From assembly GCA_963623875.1 (NCBI GenBank), contig CAVFNL010000020.1:1-19074 (forward strand): 19,074 nt of DNA. The letters run 5' to 3'. This document shows positions 1-7,871 of the stretch, one piece after another (positions within the stretch are counted from its first letter, which is position 1; each line of letters begins with the position of its first letter). Below the pieces are notes generated by a model. That model searched no databases, was not told where the DNA came from, and saw nothing but the letters and a program-made list of their open reading frames with translations. This stretch comes from UBA3206 sp963623875. GTDB lineage: Bacteria; Bacillota_I; Bacilli_A; Acholeplasmatales; Anaeroplasmataceae. Both the position numbers and the translations under genes were made by a program.

Positions 1-688
1 AGTAATCAGTGACGGCATTTGCTAAAAACATGTCCATAGATATTTTTTTGCCAATTACATTTTCGTAATCACTGATTTTTAATGCATCCAATATGGCTGA
101 TGATATTATTACTTCTTTAGAATCAGATGAAAAACCATCTCCTAAAACAGTGAAATCTATACCATTCTTATTTAAATATTTTGTGTCGTTAGAAGATAAA
201 AAGGAATTAGTATTTTCCATGTCATAGAATAACATATTAAAACATCCCAAATCACCAAATGAACCCATAGATGTTACACCTAAGTCATATTTAGTGGAAT
301 CAATTGTAAAAATAGGTTCATGAACGTTTATATCATGATATGAACCGCTATGTTCCATAAGATTTACAACACGAACAGAGTGATATGATGAAGTTAAGTG
401 TTTGTTGTACTTGGTACTAAATTTTTGATAATACGAATTATCTAAATAAAGTCCTTTGCTTTTTAAACTTTTTTGATAAAAACTATTTCCATATTTAACT
501 TCAATACTAAAATTAGATTTATTTGCATTGATTTCACTTTTTATTCCAAATAAAAAAGAACTAAGAAGAAAAGCAGATGAAATAAGGATTGATATAGATA
601 TTACTAGCATTATAATGACACGAGTAAGTCTCTTAACATTATTTTTTAATAACGAATTTGAAATATAAAATTTATCAACAATTTTCAT
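1..688 (-). CDS. ABC transporter permease, FtsX/MacB-like, 3' end outside window
   Basis: Open frame of 229 codons running off the left edge, so only the N-terminal part is present. It starts at ATG 688-686 behind a strong Shine-Dalgarno sequence (GAAGGAGG). The ATG overlaps the TGA of the upstream permease as ATGA, which indicates translational coupling. The N-terminus (MKIVDKFYISNSLLKNNVKR) is basic, followed by one hydrophobic segment at about residues 23-47 and then a long polar, probably extracellular, domain. This is the layout of FtsX/MacB-type permeases, in which the remaining three membrane segments come at the C-terminus, here missing. As the second permease after an ATPase and a first permease, it probably forms a heterodimer with the product of 685-1833. 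Substrate unknown. The family call rests on topology and context, not on a strong motif. Confidence 0.75.
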   Translation of the reverse strand, partial: MKIVDKFYISNSLLKNNVKRLTRVIIMLVISISILISSAFLLSSFLFGIKSEINANKSNFSIEVKYGNSFYQKSLKSKGLYLDNSYYQKFSTKYNKHLTSSYHSVRVVNLMEHSGSYHDINVHEPIFTIDSTKYDLGVTSMGSFGDLGCFNMLFYDMENTNSFLSSNDTKYLNKNGIDFTVLGDGFSSDSKEVIISSAILDALKISDYENVIGKKISMDMFLANAVTDY

Positions 689-1833
689 TCTGCAACCTCC
701 TTCATTAATGTGGCTGTACCTTTTTTGTAAAGAGATTTAAATTTAATGAATAAACATAAAAGAATGATGATAGAATTAAATATGAAAATTATAAAAGGTA
801 TATATAATGGTGTTCCAGAATTAATGTATATTTTATCAATTGCTAAAAATGTAATATCATCTCTAAAAATAAATTCAACAAATATTTTTATAATTTTCCT
901 TGTAGGTTTTGATATCAAAAATTCTATTATTGTACTAAAAAATGTAGAAATAAATATGCTTAAAATGATATCAAAAGTAGCTATTTTTGCAATATTCTTT
1001 TTGTGTTCTCCTAAAATCAAAAGGTTTGCATATAAAACTTTATCACTATTAAAGTTTGATATTAAAATATTTAATATTGTAAAAATCATTGAAATCATAA
1101 GTATTAAGGCTATCAGTATAGCTGCAGTTTCAAAAAGTGTAGCTTTTTTGATGTTAGGGCCATACCCATCTAAGAATTCACAAGTTACATATGAATGTTC
1201 CATTTTGTTTATGAAATTATATAAATTATAACTTTTATTTAAGTCATTTATATTAAGTTTTCTAGTGGGAGTAAACGAAATATAAAATTCATCGATATCG
1301 ATATTATGGACTAAATAGTTTAAATCTGCGACAGGAGATTCTAATTCCTCTGAAAAACCAATTACATTAAAACTTACAGAAGCTATGCTATTGTAAGCTC
1401 TTAAAGTATAATCAAATTCATCACCAACACTATAGTCTTCCATATAATCTGATGTAAGAATAATATCGTTTGAGTTTTTAAATTCAAATGGTAGTTCTGT
1501 ATTAGAATATTTAAAATCATAAAATAAAATATCAGAACAATATGAATACACTAAAGAAATATTAGAAGAATTCTTATCCATTTGATTTTGAATTTGAGTG
1601 TATTGATATAAGTTTGTATCATCAAACATACCATTAACAATTATTTCATAACCATTTTTTTGAAATGATTTTAAATAATTTGTCTTAACGGAAGATTTAG
1701 TATTTATACCAATGGATATTGATAATAGCATGATGAAGTTTAAAAAAGTTAATATGATGATAGTAATAGTTGTTTTAATTTTTCTATTATTGATATTTTT
1801 TATTGCATATTTTGTGGCATCATTAATTTTCAT
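685..1833 (-). CDS. ABC transporter permease, FtsX/MacB-like
   Basis: A 382-residue membrane protein. It has a basic N-terminus (MKINDATKYAIKNINNRKIK), a first membrane segment at about residues 21-45, an extracellular domain of roughly 185 residues, and three further hydrophobic segments at about 234-262, 284-305 and 344-366. One segment, a large outside domain and three segments is the typical FtsX/MacB/LolC topology; this family usually acts as a mechanotransmission or export permease rather than a classical pore. The frame overlaps the end of the ATPase gene by 11 bases and its stop overlaps the start of the next permease, so all three are translationally coupled. Likely a membrane partner of the 1823-2494 ATPase. 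Substrate unknown; the co-transcribed secreted protein is the obvious candidate partner or substrate (inference). Confidence 0.85.
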   Translation of the reverse strand: MKINDATKYAIKNINNRKIKTTITIIILTFLNFIMLLSISIGINTKSSVKTNYLKSFQKNGYEIIVNGMFDDTNLYQYTQIQNQMDKNSSNISLVYSYCSDILFYDFKYSNTELPFEFKNSNDIILTSDYMEDYSVGDEFDYTLRAYNSIASVSFNVIGFSEELESPVADLNYLVHNIDIDEFYISFTPTRKLNINDLNKSYNLYNFINKMEHSYVTCEFLDGYGPNIKKATLFETAAILIALILMISMIFTILNILISNFNSDKVLYANLLILGEHKKNIAKIATFDIILSIFISTFFSTIIEFLISKPTRKIIKIFVEFIFRDDITFLAIDKIYINSGTPLYIPFIIFIFNSIIILLCLFIKFKSLYKKGTATLMKEVAE

Positions 1834-2494
1834 TTAGGATTGCGCCATCCTTTAGTCTTATGATTTTATCGGAATACTTTAATGCGTCCTCTTCGTTATG
1901 GGTAATAAGTAATACAGTTTTTCCGATGGTTGTTAATTGCTTAAGTTCGTTTAATACAATTTCGCCATTTACAGAATCTAGGTTTCCTGTAGGCTCATCA
2001 GCTAAGATTATTTTGGCATCATTAACTAAAGCACGGGCAATCGCAACACGTTGTTTTTCTCCACCAGATAATTTATATACTTTTGTATATGCTTTTTCTA
2101 AAATATTTAATAATGCTAAATATTTTTTTGCGGTTTCCTCACGCTCTTTTCGCCCAATTCCAGCTATGACAAGTGGCATACATACGTTTTCTAGTACTGT
2201 AAAATTTTTTTGAAGATAAAATGATTGGAAAACAAAACCTATCTTTTTATTTCTAAATTCATCTATTTCTTTATTGCTTAATGAACCTAAATCTACCCCA
2301 TCGATTATTACTTGACCTGAAGTTGGTTTATCAATAGATCCTATAATATTCATTAAAGTCGTTTTTCCACTACCACTTTTTCCAAGAATTGATGTGAATC
2401 TGTTATCTTCAACTATAAAATTTATATTTTTTAATACTTCAATAGGTTCTTTAGAATCTTTAAATGTTTTGTATAAATTAATAATTTCTATCAT
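1823..2494 (-). CDS. ABC transporter ATP-binding protein, MacB/LolD family
   Basis: A 223-residue nucleotide-binding domain with every key motif: Walker A GKSGSGKTT (38-46), Q-loop Gln90 in FVFQS, signature LSGGEKQ (142-148), Walker B IILADEP (162-168) and H-loop His199. The segment DEPTGNLDS is characteristic of the MacB/LolD/FtsE branch. In this family the ATPase works as a homodimer with two FtsX-like permeases, matching the two permease genes downstream. It starts two bases after the stop of the secreted-protein gene and ends inside the first permease gene, so the four genes look like one operon. Bacitracin or lantibiotic-type export modules (BceA) belong to the same superfamily, but the permeases here are too short and split to be BceB. 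Confidence 0.95.
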   Translation of the reverse strand: MIEIINLYKTFKDSKEPIEVLKNINFIVEDNRFTSILGKSGSGKTTLMNIIGSIDKPTSGQVIIDGVDLGSLSNKEIDEFRNKKIGFVFQSFYLQKNFTVLENVCMPLVIAGIGRKEREETAKKYLALLNILEKAYTKVYKLSGGEKQRVAIARALVNDAKIILADEPTGNLDSVNGEIVLNELKQLTTIGKTVLLITHNEEDALKYSDKIIRLKDGAILNEN

Positions 2495-2496
2495 AA

Positions 2497-3162
2497 TTAA
2501 CTCTTCTTATTTAGCCTTTCCCATGTGACTGTATCGCCTTTAATTCCTTTAGTCACCCATATGTAATCTGTTTTTCTACTATCCTTTGAAAAGCCTAATT
2601 GATATTCTACGTTATTGTTTTGCCAATCATCATTACCGTTTCCAGATGCATCATAGCGTATTACAAAATCTCCATCTAAAATATCTAATAGATTTAGTTC
2701 TAAATAAAAACAATATTTTTCGTCGTTATCATTTTTAATACCTGAACCATGTTCGAAAGTAGCGCCTAAAAGTCTAGTACCATTATCTACATTATTATAT
2801 ATAAAGATATGCTGATATCCATCACTAATTTCTTTTATATCCATTTTGATTTCTATTGCGGCTGTTTTATAACCTTCATTATATAATGTGTTCAAATCAA
2901 AATTATATTTTTTACTAATCTTCACTATATCTGCATGGTTTTTAAAGCGTCCAGCATCCGTAATAGTTTTAACGCCATTGATTGTGTATGAACCATCGTT
3001 TGATGTCACAACCATATCTGATCTAATGTTTTTGAAATCATTTGTGCCATCAGTATGTGTAACATTAACACTACTAGAACCTAGTTCATTAAAAGCGTAT
3101 GACTTAATACTAACAAACAAAAGTAGTGTAAGCACAAAAAACAACACTATCAATTTTTTCAT
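2497..3162 (-). CDS. Secreted protein of unknown function, first gene of the ABC operon
   Basis: A 221-residue protein with a clear Sec signal peptide: basic start MKKL, hydrophobic core of about 16 residues and probable cleavage after SYA (about residue 23). No lipobox cysteine is visible, so it should be released rather than lipid-anchored. The mature part is rich in Asp, Asn, Gly and Tyr, with alternating polar/hydrophobic stretches suggesting a beta-rich fold. It has no cell-wall sorting motif and a single cysteine. I do not recognise the family. It has its own promoter (TTGAAA/TATCAT) and a GGGGGG Shine-Dalgarno run, and its stop is two bases from the ATPase start. Being first in the operon, it may be an extracellular partner or cargo of the transporter (inference). 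Confidence 0.8.
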   Translation of the reverse strand: MKKLIVLFFVLTLLLFVSIKSYAFNELGSSSVNVTHTDGTNDFKNIRSDMVVTSNDGSYTINGVKTITDAGRFKNHADIVKISKKYNFDLNTLYNEGYKTAAIEIKMDIKEISDGYQHIFIYNNVDNGTRLLGATFEHGSGIKNDNDEKYCFYLELNLLDILDGDFVIRYDASGNGNDDWQNNNVEYQLGFSKDSRKTDYIWVTKGIKGDTVTWERLNKKS

Positions 3163-3190
3163 ACTACCCCCCTATTAGTTCTATATTTTA

Positions 3191-3219
3191 ATGATAATCC
3201 AAATAATTGTATTTTTCAA
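3191..3219 (-). promoter_or_regulatory. Sigma-A-type promoter of the secreted protein/ABC operon
   Basis: On the minus strand TTGAAA (3219-3214) and TATCAT (3196-3191) are separated by exactly 17 bases and lie about 30 bases upstream of the start codon at 3162. No convincing terminator separates the upstream regulator gene from this operon, so read-through from it is also possible. Confidence 0.6.
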
Positions 3220-3259
3220 TGAAATTCAAGAAATATGATACATAAAACTTATAGCATAG

Positions 3260-3907
3260 TTATTTTTTAATAATTTTATACATATTCAAATCAAAATCAA
3301 TAATGCCTTCCTTTTTCATTTTATTTAACTCAGCTGATAATGCGCTTCTTTCTAAACCTAAATATGTCGCAAGTTCTTGTTGCGTAAAAGGTATTTTAAA
3401 ATAAGCTTTTTTGTTTTTTGATATATTTTTTAGATAATCATATATTTTGTCTCTAGTCTTTGATTTACATAAAGTGGTTATTCGCTTGTCTTTTTTGCTT
3501 AAGGATGATGACATATTCAAAAATACCATTTTCATACAATCGATATGCCTTTTACATCTGTTTTGACATGGCGTTATAAAACGGAATTTATTACATGCGA
3601 TAACTGCCACATCACTTTTAGCTATAAGCTCCACTTGGTAGGCTTCTAAATCTAAAAATTCCATCCCAAAAATATCATTTTTAATATATGATGATATAAT
3701 AGTTTTCTTGCCATCTTTATCGTATGATTGGCTCCATGCTTCACCATCCGAAATTATATAAATATATTTTGAATCATCACCTATTGATATTATTACTTCA
3801 TCTTTCTTGAAATGCATAAGTTTAGCTGAAAAACATCTAAGTATTGCATGATAGTCGATTGTATCTAAGTCTTTAAAGTATTTTGTTTGCTTAATTAAAT
3901 CTTTCAT
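3260..3907 (-). CDS. Crp/Fnr-family transcriptional regulator
   Basis: A 215-residue protein. The N-terminal part (about 8-110) fits a cyclic-nucleotide-binding-type beta-barrel, followed by the dimerisation helix, and the C-terminal winged helix has FTQQELATYLGLERSALSAE (174-193) as the Crp-type helix-turn-helix. The usual cAMP-contact residues are not evident, so another signal is likely. Cysteines lie at 25, 105, 114, 118, 124 and 147; the group 114/118/124 at the barrel-helix junction could be a redox, metal or heme site (inference). It is divergent from nrdD with 96 bases between the start codons. An in-frame TAA nine bases upstream of the ATG rules out an earlier start. A promoter and a 16-bp palindrome lie just upstream. 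It probably regulates itself and nrdD. Confidence 0.9.
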   Translation of the reverse strand: MKDLIKQTKYFKDLDTIDYHAILRCFSAKLMHFKKDEVIISIGDDSKYIYIISDGEAWSQSYDKDGKKTIISSYIKNDIFGMEFLDLEAYQVELIAKSDVAVIACNKFRFITPCQNRCKRHIDCMKMVFLNMSSSLSKKDKRITTLCKSKTRDKIYDYLKNISKNKKAYFKIPFTQQELATYLGLERSALSAELNKMKKEGIIDFDLNMYKIIKK

Positions 3908-3917
3908 GTTAAATTAA

Positions 3918-3933
3918 TGTTGGAATTCCAACA
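3918..3933. promoter_or_regulatory. 16-bp perfect palindrome, probable Crp/Fnr operator
   Basis: TGTTGGAATTCCAACA is a perfect inverted repeat with the TGTTG-N6-CAACA geometry of Crp/Fnr-family boxes. It is centred at 3925.5, inside the untranslated leader of the regulator gene and upstream of the nrdD -10 candidates. No other full copy was noticed in the window. Confidence 0.7.
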
Positions 3934-3947
3934 CCTCCGATATAAAA

Positions 3948-3976
3948 ATTATACTATAGTATGTGTAGGTATTCAA
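3948..3976 (-). promoter_or_regulatory. Sigma-A promoter of the Crp/Fnr-type regulator gene
   Basis: On the minus strand TTGAAT (3976-3971) and TATAAT (3953-3948) are separated by 17 bases. The predicted start, near 3941, puts the palindrome 3918-3933 about 8-23 bases downstream, a position at which a bound regulator would block its own transcription. Confidence 0.75.
3955..3960 (+). promoter_or_regulatory. Candidate -10 element for nrdD
   Basis: TATAGT, with TATACT immediately before it at 3950-3955, is the best plus-strand -10 element ahead of nrdD. No good -35 box lies at the right distance, as expected for an activator-dependent promoter. With TATAGT as -10 the start would be near 3967 and the palindrome centre at -41.5. 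Confidence 0.45.
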
Positions 3977-4003
3977 TAAATAAGTAGGAAAGAGGTTAAT
4001 AAA

Positions 4004-6184
4004 ATGAATGTAATTAAAAGAAGCGGTAAAGAAGTAAATTTTGATGATTCAAAAATTTATAATGCGATTGTAGGCGCTAATGAATCAATAGATGAAAAAT
4101 CCCTAAGACTAAGTGATGATCAAATTCATAAGATTGTAGAAGATGTATTGAAGAAATGTAAAGAGTTAGGAAGAGCCGTTGGAGTTGAAGAAATTCAAGA
4201 CTTTGTAGAAGAAGAAATATTTGAAAAGGGAGCTTTTAAGGTAGCTAAGTCATATATTACATATAGATATAGACACCAATTAATGCGTCAAAGTAATACA
4301 ACTGATGATTATATCCTATCTTTGCTTGATGGAGATAATGAAGAAGTTAAACAAGAAAATTCAAATAAAAATCCATCTGTAGTATCAGTTCAAAGAGATT
4401 ATATGGCAGGCGAAGTATCTAAAGATATCACTAATAGATTTTTACTTGATGATGATATTAAACAAGCGCATAAAAACGGTATTATTCATTTCCATGATGC
4501 CGACTATTTTGCACAACATATGCACAACTGTGATCTTGTAAATCTTGAAGATATGCTTCAAAATGGTACTGTTATATCACAAACATTAATTGAAAAACCA
4601 CATAGTTTTTCAACAGCTTGTAATATTGCGACACAAATTATCGCCCAAGTCGCATCATCACAATATGGTGGACAATCAATCTCTCTTACACATTTAGCAC
4701 CATTTGTTGATATTTCAAGACAAAAGATTAAAAAAGAAGTTATTGAAGAATTTTCTAAATTAAATATTAATGCTTCAGAAGAACAGATAAAACATATTGT
4801 AGAAGATAGACTTCGCAAGGAGGTTGAAAGAGGAGTTCAAACTATTCAATATCAAGTAGTAACGCTTATGACTACAAATGGACAAGCTCCTTTTATTACA
4901 GAATTTATGTATTTAAATGAGGCTAAAAATGAACAAGAAAAAGCCGATTTAGCATTAATTATTGAAGAAACATTAAAACAAAGAATTGTTGGAACCAAAA
5001 ATGAAAAAGGTGTATATATTACACCAGCATTCCCTAAGATTATTTATGTACTTGAAAGTGATAATATAGAAGAAGGACAACCTTATTTTTATCTAACTGA
5101 ACTTGCGGCTAAATGTACTGCAAAACGTATGGTTCCTGATTATATAAGTGAAAAAGTGATGTTAGAAAATAAGATTGATAAGAACGGTGAAGGTCATTGT
5201 TTCACATGTATGGGATGTAGATCATTTTTAACACCATATGTAGATGATAATGGTAAACCTAAATATTATGGTAGATTTAATCAAGGCGTTGTTACAGTAA
5301 ACCTTGTTGATATAGCATGCAGTAGTGGAAAAGATATAAATAATTTCTGGAAGATTTTTGATGAAAGAATGAATTTGTGCCATAAAGCCTTAAGAATAAG
5401 ACATGAAAGACTACTTGGAACAAAGTCTGACGTTGCGCCTATCTTATGGCAATACGGAGCACTTGCACGTCTTAAAAAAGGTGAAGTTATTGATAAACTT
5501 CTATATGGTGGATATTCTACAATATCACTTGGATATGCAGGGCTTTGGGAAACAGTATATTATTTAACAGGTAAAAAGCTTACTGAAAAAGAAGGCGAAG
5601 AAATGGGTCTTCAAATATTAGAAAAGTTAAATTGGTATACAAACAAGTGGAAAGAAGAAGAGAATATTGATTATTCCTTATATGGAACTCCACTTGAGTC
5701 GACTACTTATAAATTTGCAAAAGCACTTCAAAAACGCTTTGGTATTATTGAAGGCGTTACAGATAAGAATTATATTACTAACTCTTATCACGTACATGTA
5801 ACAGAAGATATTGATGCGTTCTCTAAACTTGCGTTAGAATCAAAATTCCAAAAACTATCTCCAGGTGGAGCTATTTCTTATGTTGAAGTTCCTAATATGC
5901 AACAAAATATACCTGCAGTATTACAAATTATTAAATTTATATATAATAATATAATGTATGCGGAATTAAATACAAAATCAGATTATTGTCAAATTTGTGG
6001 ATATGATGGAGAAATAAAGATTGTGACAGATAACAATGATAAATTGGTTTGGGAATGTCCAAATTGTCATAATAGAGATCAATCAAAGATGAATGTTGCA
6101 CGTAGAACTTGTGGATATATAGGTTCACAATTTTGGAATCAAGGACGTACACAAGAAATAAAAGACCGTAAATTACATTTATAA
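4004..6184 (+). CDS. nrdD: Anaerobic (class III) ribonucleoside-triphosphate reductase
   Basis: A 726-residue glycyl-radical enzyme that reduces ribonucleoside triphosphates to deoxyribonucleotides without oxygen, in the cytoplasm. Residues 1-95 are an ATP-cone allosteric domain. The active-site cysteine of the barrel is Cys176 in MHNCDLVNL. The C-terminus has the zinc-binding set Cys662, Cys665, Cys685 and Cys688, and then RRTCGYIG, in which Gly704 is the expected radical residue. Full length for the family. Shine-Dalgarno AAAGAGGT sits seven bases before the ATG. The enzyme needs the radical-SAM activase NrdG, usually encoded next door; the next gene here is unrelated, so the activase must be elsewhere. 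A strong terminator follows. Expression is probably controlled by the divergent Crp/Fnr-type regulator. Confidence 0.98.
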   Translation: MNVIKRSGKEVNFDDSKIYNAIVGANESIDEKSLRLSDDQIHKIVEDVLKKCKELGRAVGVEEIQDFVEEEIFEKGAFKVAKSYITYRYRHQLMRQSNTTDDYILSLLDGDNEEVKQENSNKNPSVVSVQRDYMAGEVSKDITNRFLLDDDIKQAHKNGIIHFHDADYFAQHMHNCDLVNLEDMLQNGTVISQTLIEKPHSFSTACNIATQIIAQVASSQYGGQSISLTHLAPFVDISRQKIKKEVIEEFSKLNINASEEQIKHIVEDRLRKEVERGVQTIQYQVVTLMTTNGQAPFITEFMYLNEAKNEQEKADLALIIEETLKQRIVGTKNEKGVYITPAFPKIIYVLESDNIEEGQPYFYLTELAAKCTAKRMVPDYISEKVMLENKIDKNGEGHCFTCMGCRSFLTPYVDDNGKPKYYGRFNQGVVTVNLVDIACSSGKDINNFWKIFDERMNLCHKALRIRHERLLGTKSDVAPILWQYGALARLKKGEVIDKLLYGGYSTISLGYAGLWETVYYLTGKKLTEKEGEEMGLQILEKLNWYTNKWKEEENIDYSLYGTPLESTTYKFAKALQKRFGIIEGVTDKNYITNSYHVHVTEDIDAFSKLALESKFQKLSPGGAISYVEVPNMQQNIPAVLQIIKFIYNNIMYAELNTKSDYCQICGYDGEIKIVTDNNDKLVWECPNCHNRDQSKMNVARRTCGYIGSQFWNQGRTQEIKDRKLHL

Positions 6185-6190
6185 AATACA

Positions 6191-6220
6191 TGGTGGGCAA
6201 TTATTGCCTACCATTTTTTT
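6191..6220 (+). terminator. Intrinsic terminator of nrdD
   Basis: Ten-base-pair stem TGGTGGGCAA / TTGCCTACCA with one G-U pair and a TTA loop, followed by seven T. Confidence 0.9.
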
Positions 6221-6257
6221 GCTTTTTCATATAATATAGTATAAAGAGGTGATTTAT

Positions 6258-7127
6258 ATGGACAAAAAAATAGCATATGAAATCATAGATGAATATTATT
6301 CTAAAAAGAAACATGAAAAAGAAGATGAAGAGGATTTGATAGAAGCCTTAAAGTTTTTAAGTGATAATGATGATACAAAGGCTAGTGTATCTCTTGGTGG
6401 AATATATTATGAAAATAAGAAATTTGAACTTGCAGAAAAATATTATTTAAAAGCCGCAGATGAAGGTAGCGTTAGGGCTATGACATGTCTTGGCTATGTT
6501 TATTATTATGGAAGAGTAGGAAGCCCTGACTACGAGAAGGCATTTAAATATTATAAATTAGCATCAGATATGAGGGATATTGAAGCTACATATAAATTAT
6601 CTGACATGTATAAAAATGGATATTTTGTGGAAAAAGATTCAGAAAAAGAATATGAATTATTGAAAAAAGCAGAAGAAATGATTGAGACAAATGATGATAT
6701 GTTTAATTATGGACCTGATGTTTTAACAAGACTTTCGAACCATGAGTTTAAAAGAGGGAATAATAGTAGAGGACTTGATCTATTATATAAAGCACGCAAA
6801 ATACTTACAATAAGATTACAATATAATCCGACATGGTGGGGAGATATATCTATTATGAGTGGAATAATAGAAAATTTATACAAGTATGATCCTGATATGA
6901 AATATGATAAATCCATATATGATTTAATACATTTAGTAAAAAAAGAAGGAACTTATAAATTTAGTGCGAGGGGTAAAATATATGAGATAACATCGGAAGC
7001 AGATGGCGAATTAATTTCTATTTTGTTTGATGGAAAATGGTATAAAAGTATTCAAGAATTCTTTATAAACGCTAAAATAGATGGATATATTATCACATCT
7101 ATAGCAACTGAAGTGAGGGTGTTGTAA
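6258..7127 (+). CDS. Sel1-like (TPR-type) repeat protein
   Basis: Protein of 289 residues from ATG 6258. That start is preferred over the GTG at 6249 because the Shine-Dalgarno AGAGGTG is at the right distance from the ATG and overlaps the GTG. Residues about 39-140 hold three Sel1-like repeats: ASVSLGGIYYENKKFELAEK, then AMTCLGYVYYYG with DYEKAFKYYKLA, then a weaker third ending KEYELLKKAEE. Such alpha-helical repeats are protein-protein scaffolds. The C-terminal part (about 150-289) is not recognised; its end (about 225-289) reads like a small beta-rich domain. There is no signal peptide or membrane segment. It is the first gene of an apparent three-gene operon; the next start immediately follows its stop. 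Probably an adaptor for its J-domain and HIRAN neighbours (inference). Confidence 0.85.
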   Translation: MDKKIAYEIIDEYYSKKKHEKEDEEDLIEALKFLSDNDDTKASVSLGGIYYENKKFELAEKYYLKAADEGSVRAMTCLGYVYYYGRVGSPDYEKAFKYYKLASDMRDIEATYKLSDMYKNGYFVEKDSEKEYELLKKAEEMIETNDDMFNYGPDVLTRLSNHEFKRGNNSRGLDLLYKARKILTIRLQYNPTWWGDISIMSGIIENLYKYDPDMKYDKSIYDLIHLVKKEGTYKFSARGKIYEITSEADGELISILFDGKWYKSIQEFFINAKIDGYIITSIATEVRVL

Positions 7128-7871
7128 TTGGAAAATGAACTATTAAAAGAAGAGTTTACAAATATAGTATTAGAATATCAAAATTCTATGTTTTTGGCTA
7201 ATGATATTGAAAGAAGATATAATGCGAATTTTGGAATATTAGAAGTTAGTAAATTTAAAACAACAATTGATATTATAAAATTAAAGAAAAAAATATCATT
7301 TATTATCATGATGAAAAATAATAATTTGACAATTGATGAAAATGAAATGGAACGTTATGCTGAAAGTGAATTGGAAGCGGAGAATTTATTGTATGATGAA
7401 CTCGTAGAACGTGTTAAGTTGTCTAAGATGGTACATCAAATATCAGATGAAGATGAAAGAGAACTCAAAAAGATTTATTATAAAATTGCTAAATTAATTC
7501 ATCCAGATCTTCATCCTAATTATATAAATTGTGAAGACTTAAAGAATTTATGGAATAAAACGCTAATTTGTTATGAAACAGGAAATCTAGAAGAATTGAA
7601 ATTAGTTTTAGAAATGGTTTTAGTTATAACAAAAGGTAATAATGAAATAGATTCTAAAAATCTAGAATCGAAGATTTTGGAATATAAAGAGCGCATTCAA
7701 AAAATAAGAACAACAAAACCATATATTTTAGAAAAATATTTAAAAGATGCATATACTATCAATGAGCATAAAAATAAATTGGAAGATGAAATATCAAAAT
7801 TGATGGAATATCAAGAATCTTTAGAAGAACAAGTTAGATTTTATGTAGAAGGGGGAGATTATTGTGCCTAA
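7128..7871 (+). CDS. J-domain protein with C-terminal coiled coil
   Basis: Protein of 247 residues whose TTG start directly follows the TAA of the Sel1-repeat gene. Residues about 105-165 look like a J-domain: a helix ELKKIYYKIAKLI, then the diagnostic HPD (125-127) in IHPDLHP, then a second helix. J-domains stimulate the ATPase of DnaK/Hsp70 chaperones. The N-terminal 100 residues and the C-terminal 70 residues are highly charged and helical, likely coiled coil (EDEISKLMEYQESLEEQVRF). It lacks the Gly/Phe and zinc-finger regions of DnaJ, so it is a specialised co-chaperone rather than DnaJ itself. Its end overlaps the next gene by eight bases. The partner protein is unknown. A TTG start with a weak ribosome site suggests coupling to the upstream gene. 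Confidence 0.8.
   Translation: MENELLKEEFTNIVLEYQNSMFLANDIERRYNANFGILEVSKFKTTIDIIKLKKKISFIIMMKNNNLTIDENEMERYAESELEAENLLYDELVERVKLSKMVHQISDEDERELKKIYYKIAKLIHPDLHPNYINCEDLKNLWNKTLICYETGNLEELKLVLEMVLVITKGNNEIDSKNLESKILEYKERIQKIRTTKPYILEKYLKDAYTINEHKNKLEDEISKLMEYQESLEEQVRFYVEGGDYCA

Noticed and set aside
746..1231. Plus-strand open frame across the permease gene
   Set aside because: Antisense shadow of the well supported minus-strand permease; no ribosome site or family resemblance.
1823..1833. Bacitracin-type BceAB exporter
   Set aside because: Permeases are about 380 residues and encoded as two genes, unlike the single ten-segment BceB, and no BceRS pair is present in the window.
6249..6251. 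GTG as start of the Sel1-repeat gene
   Set aside because: The GTG lies within the Shine-Dalgarno of the better placed ATG at 6258.
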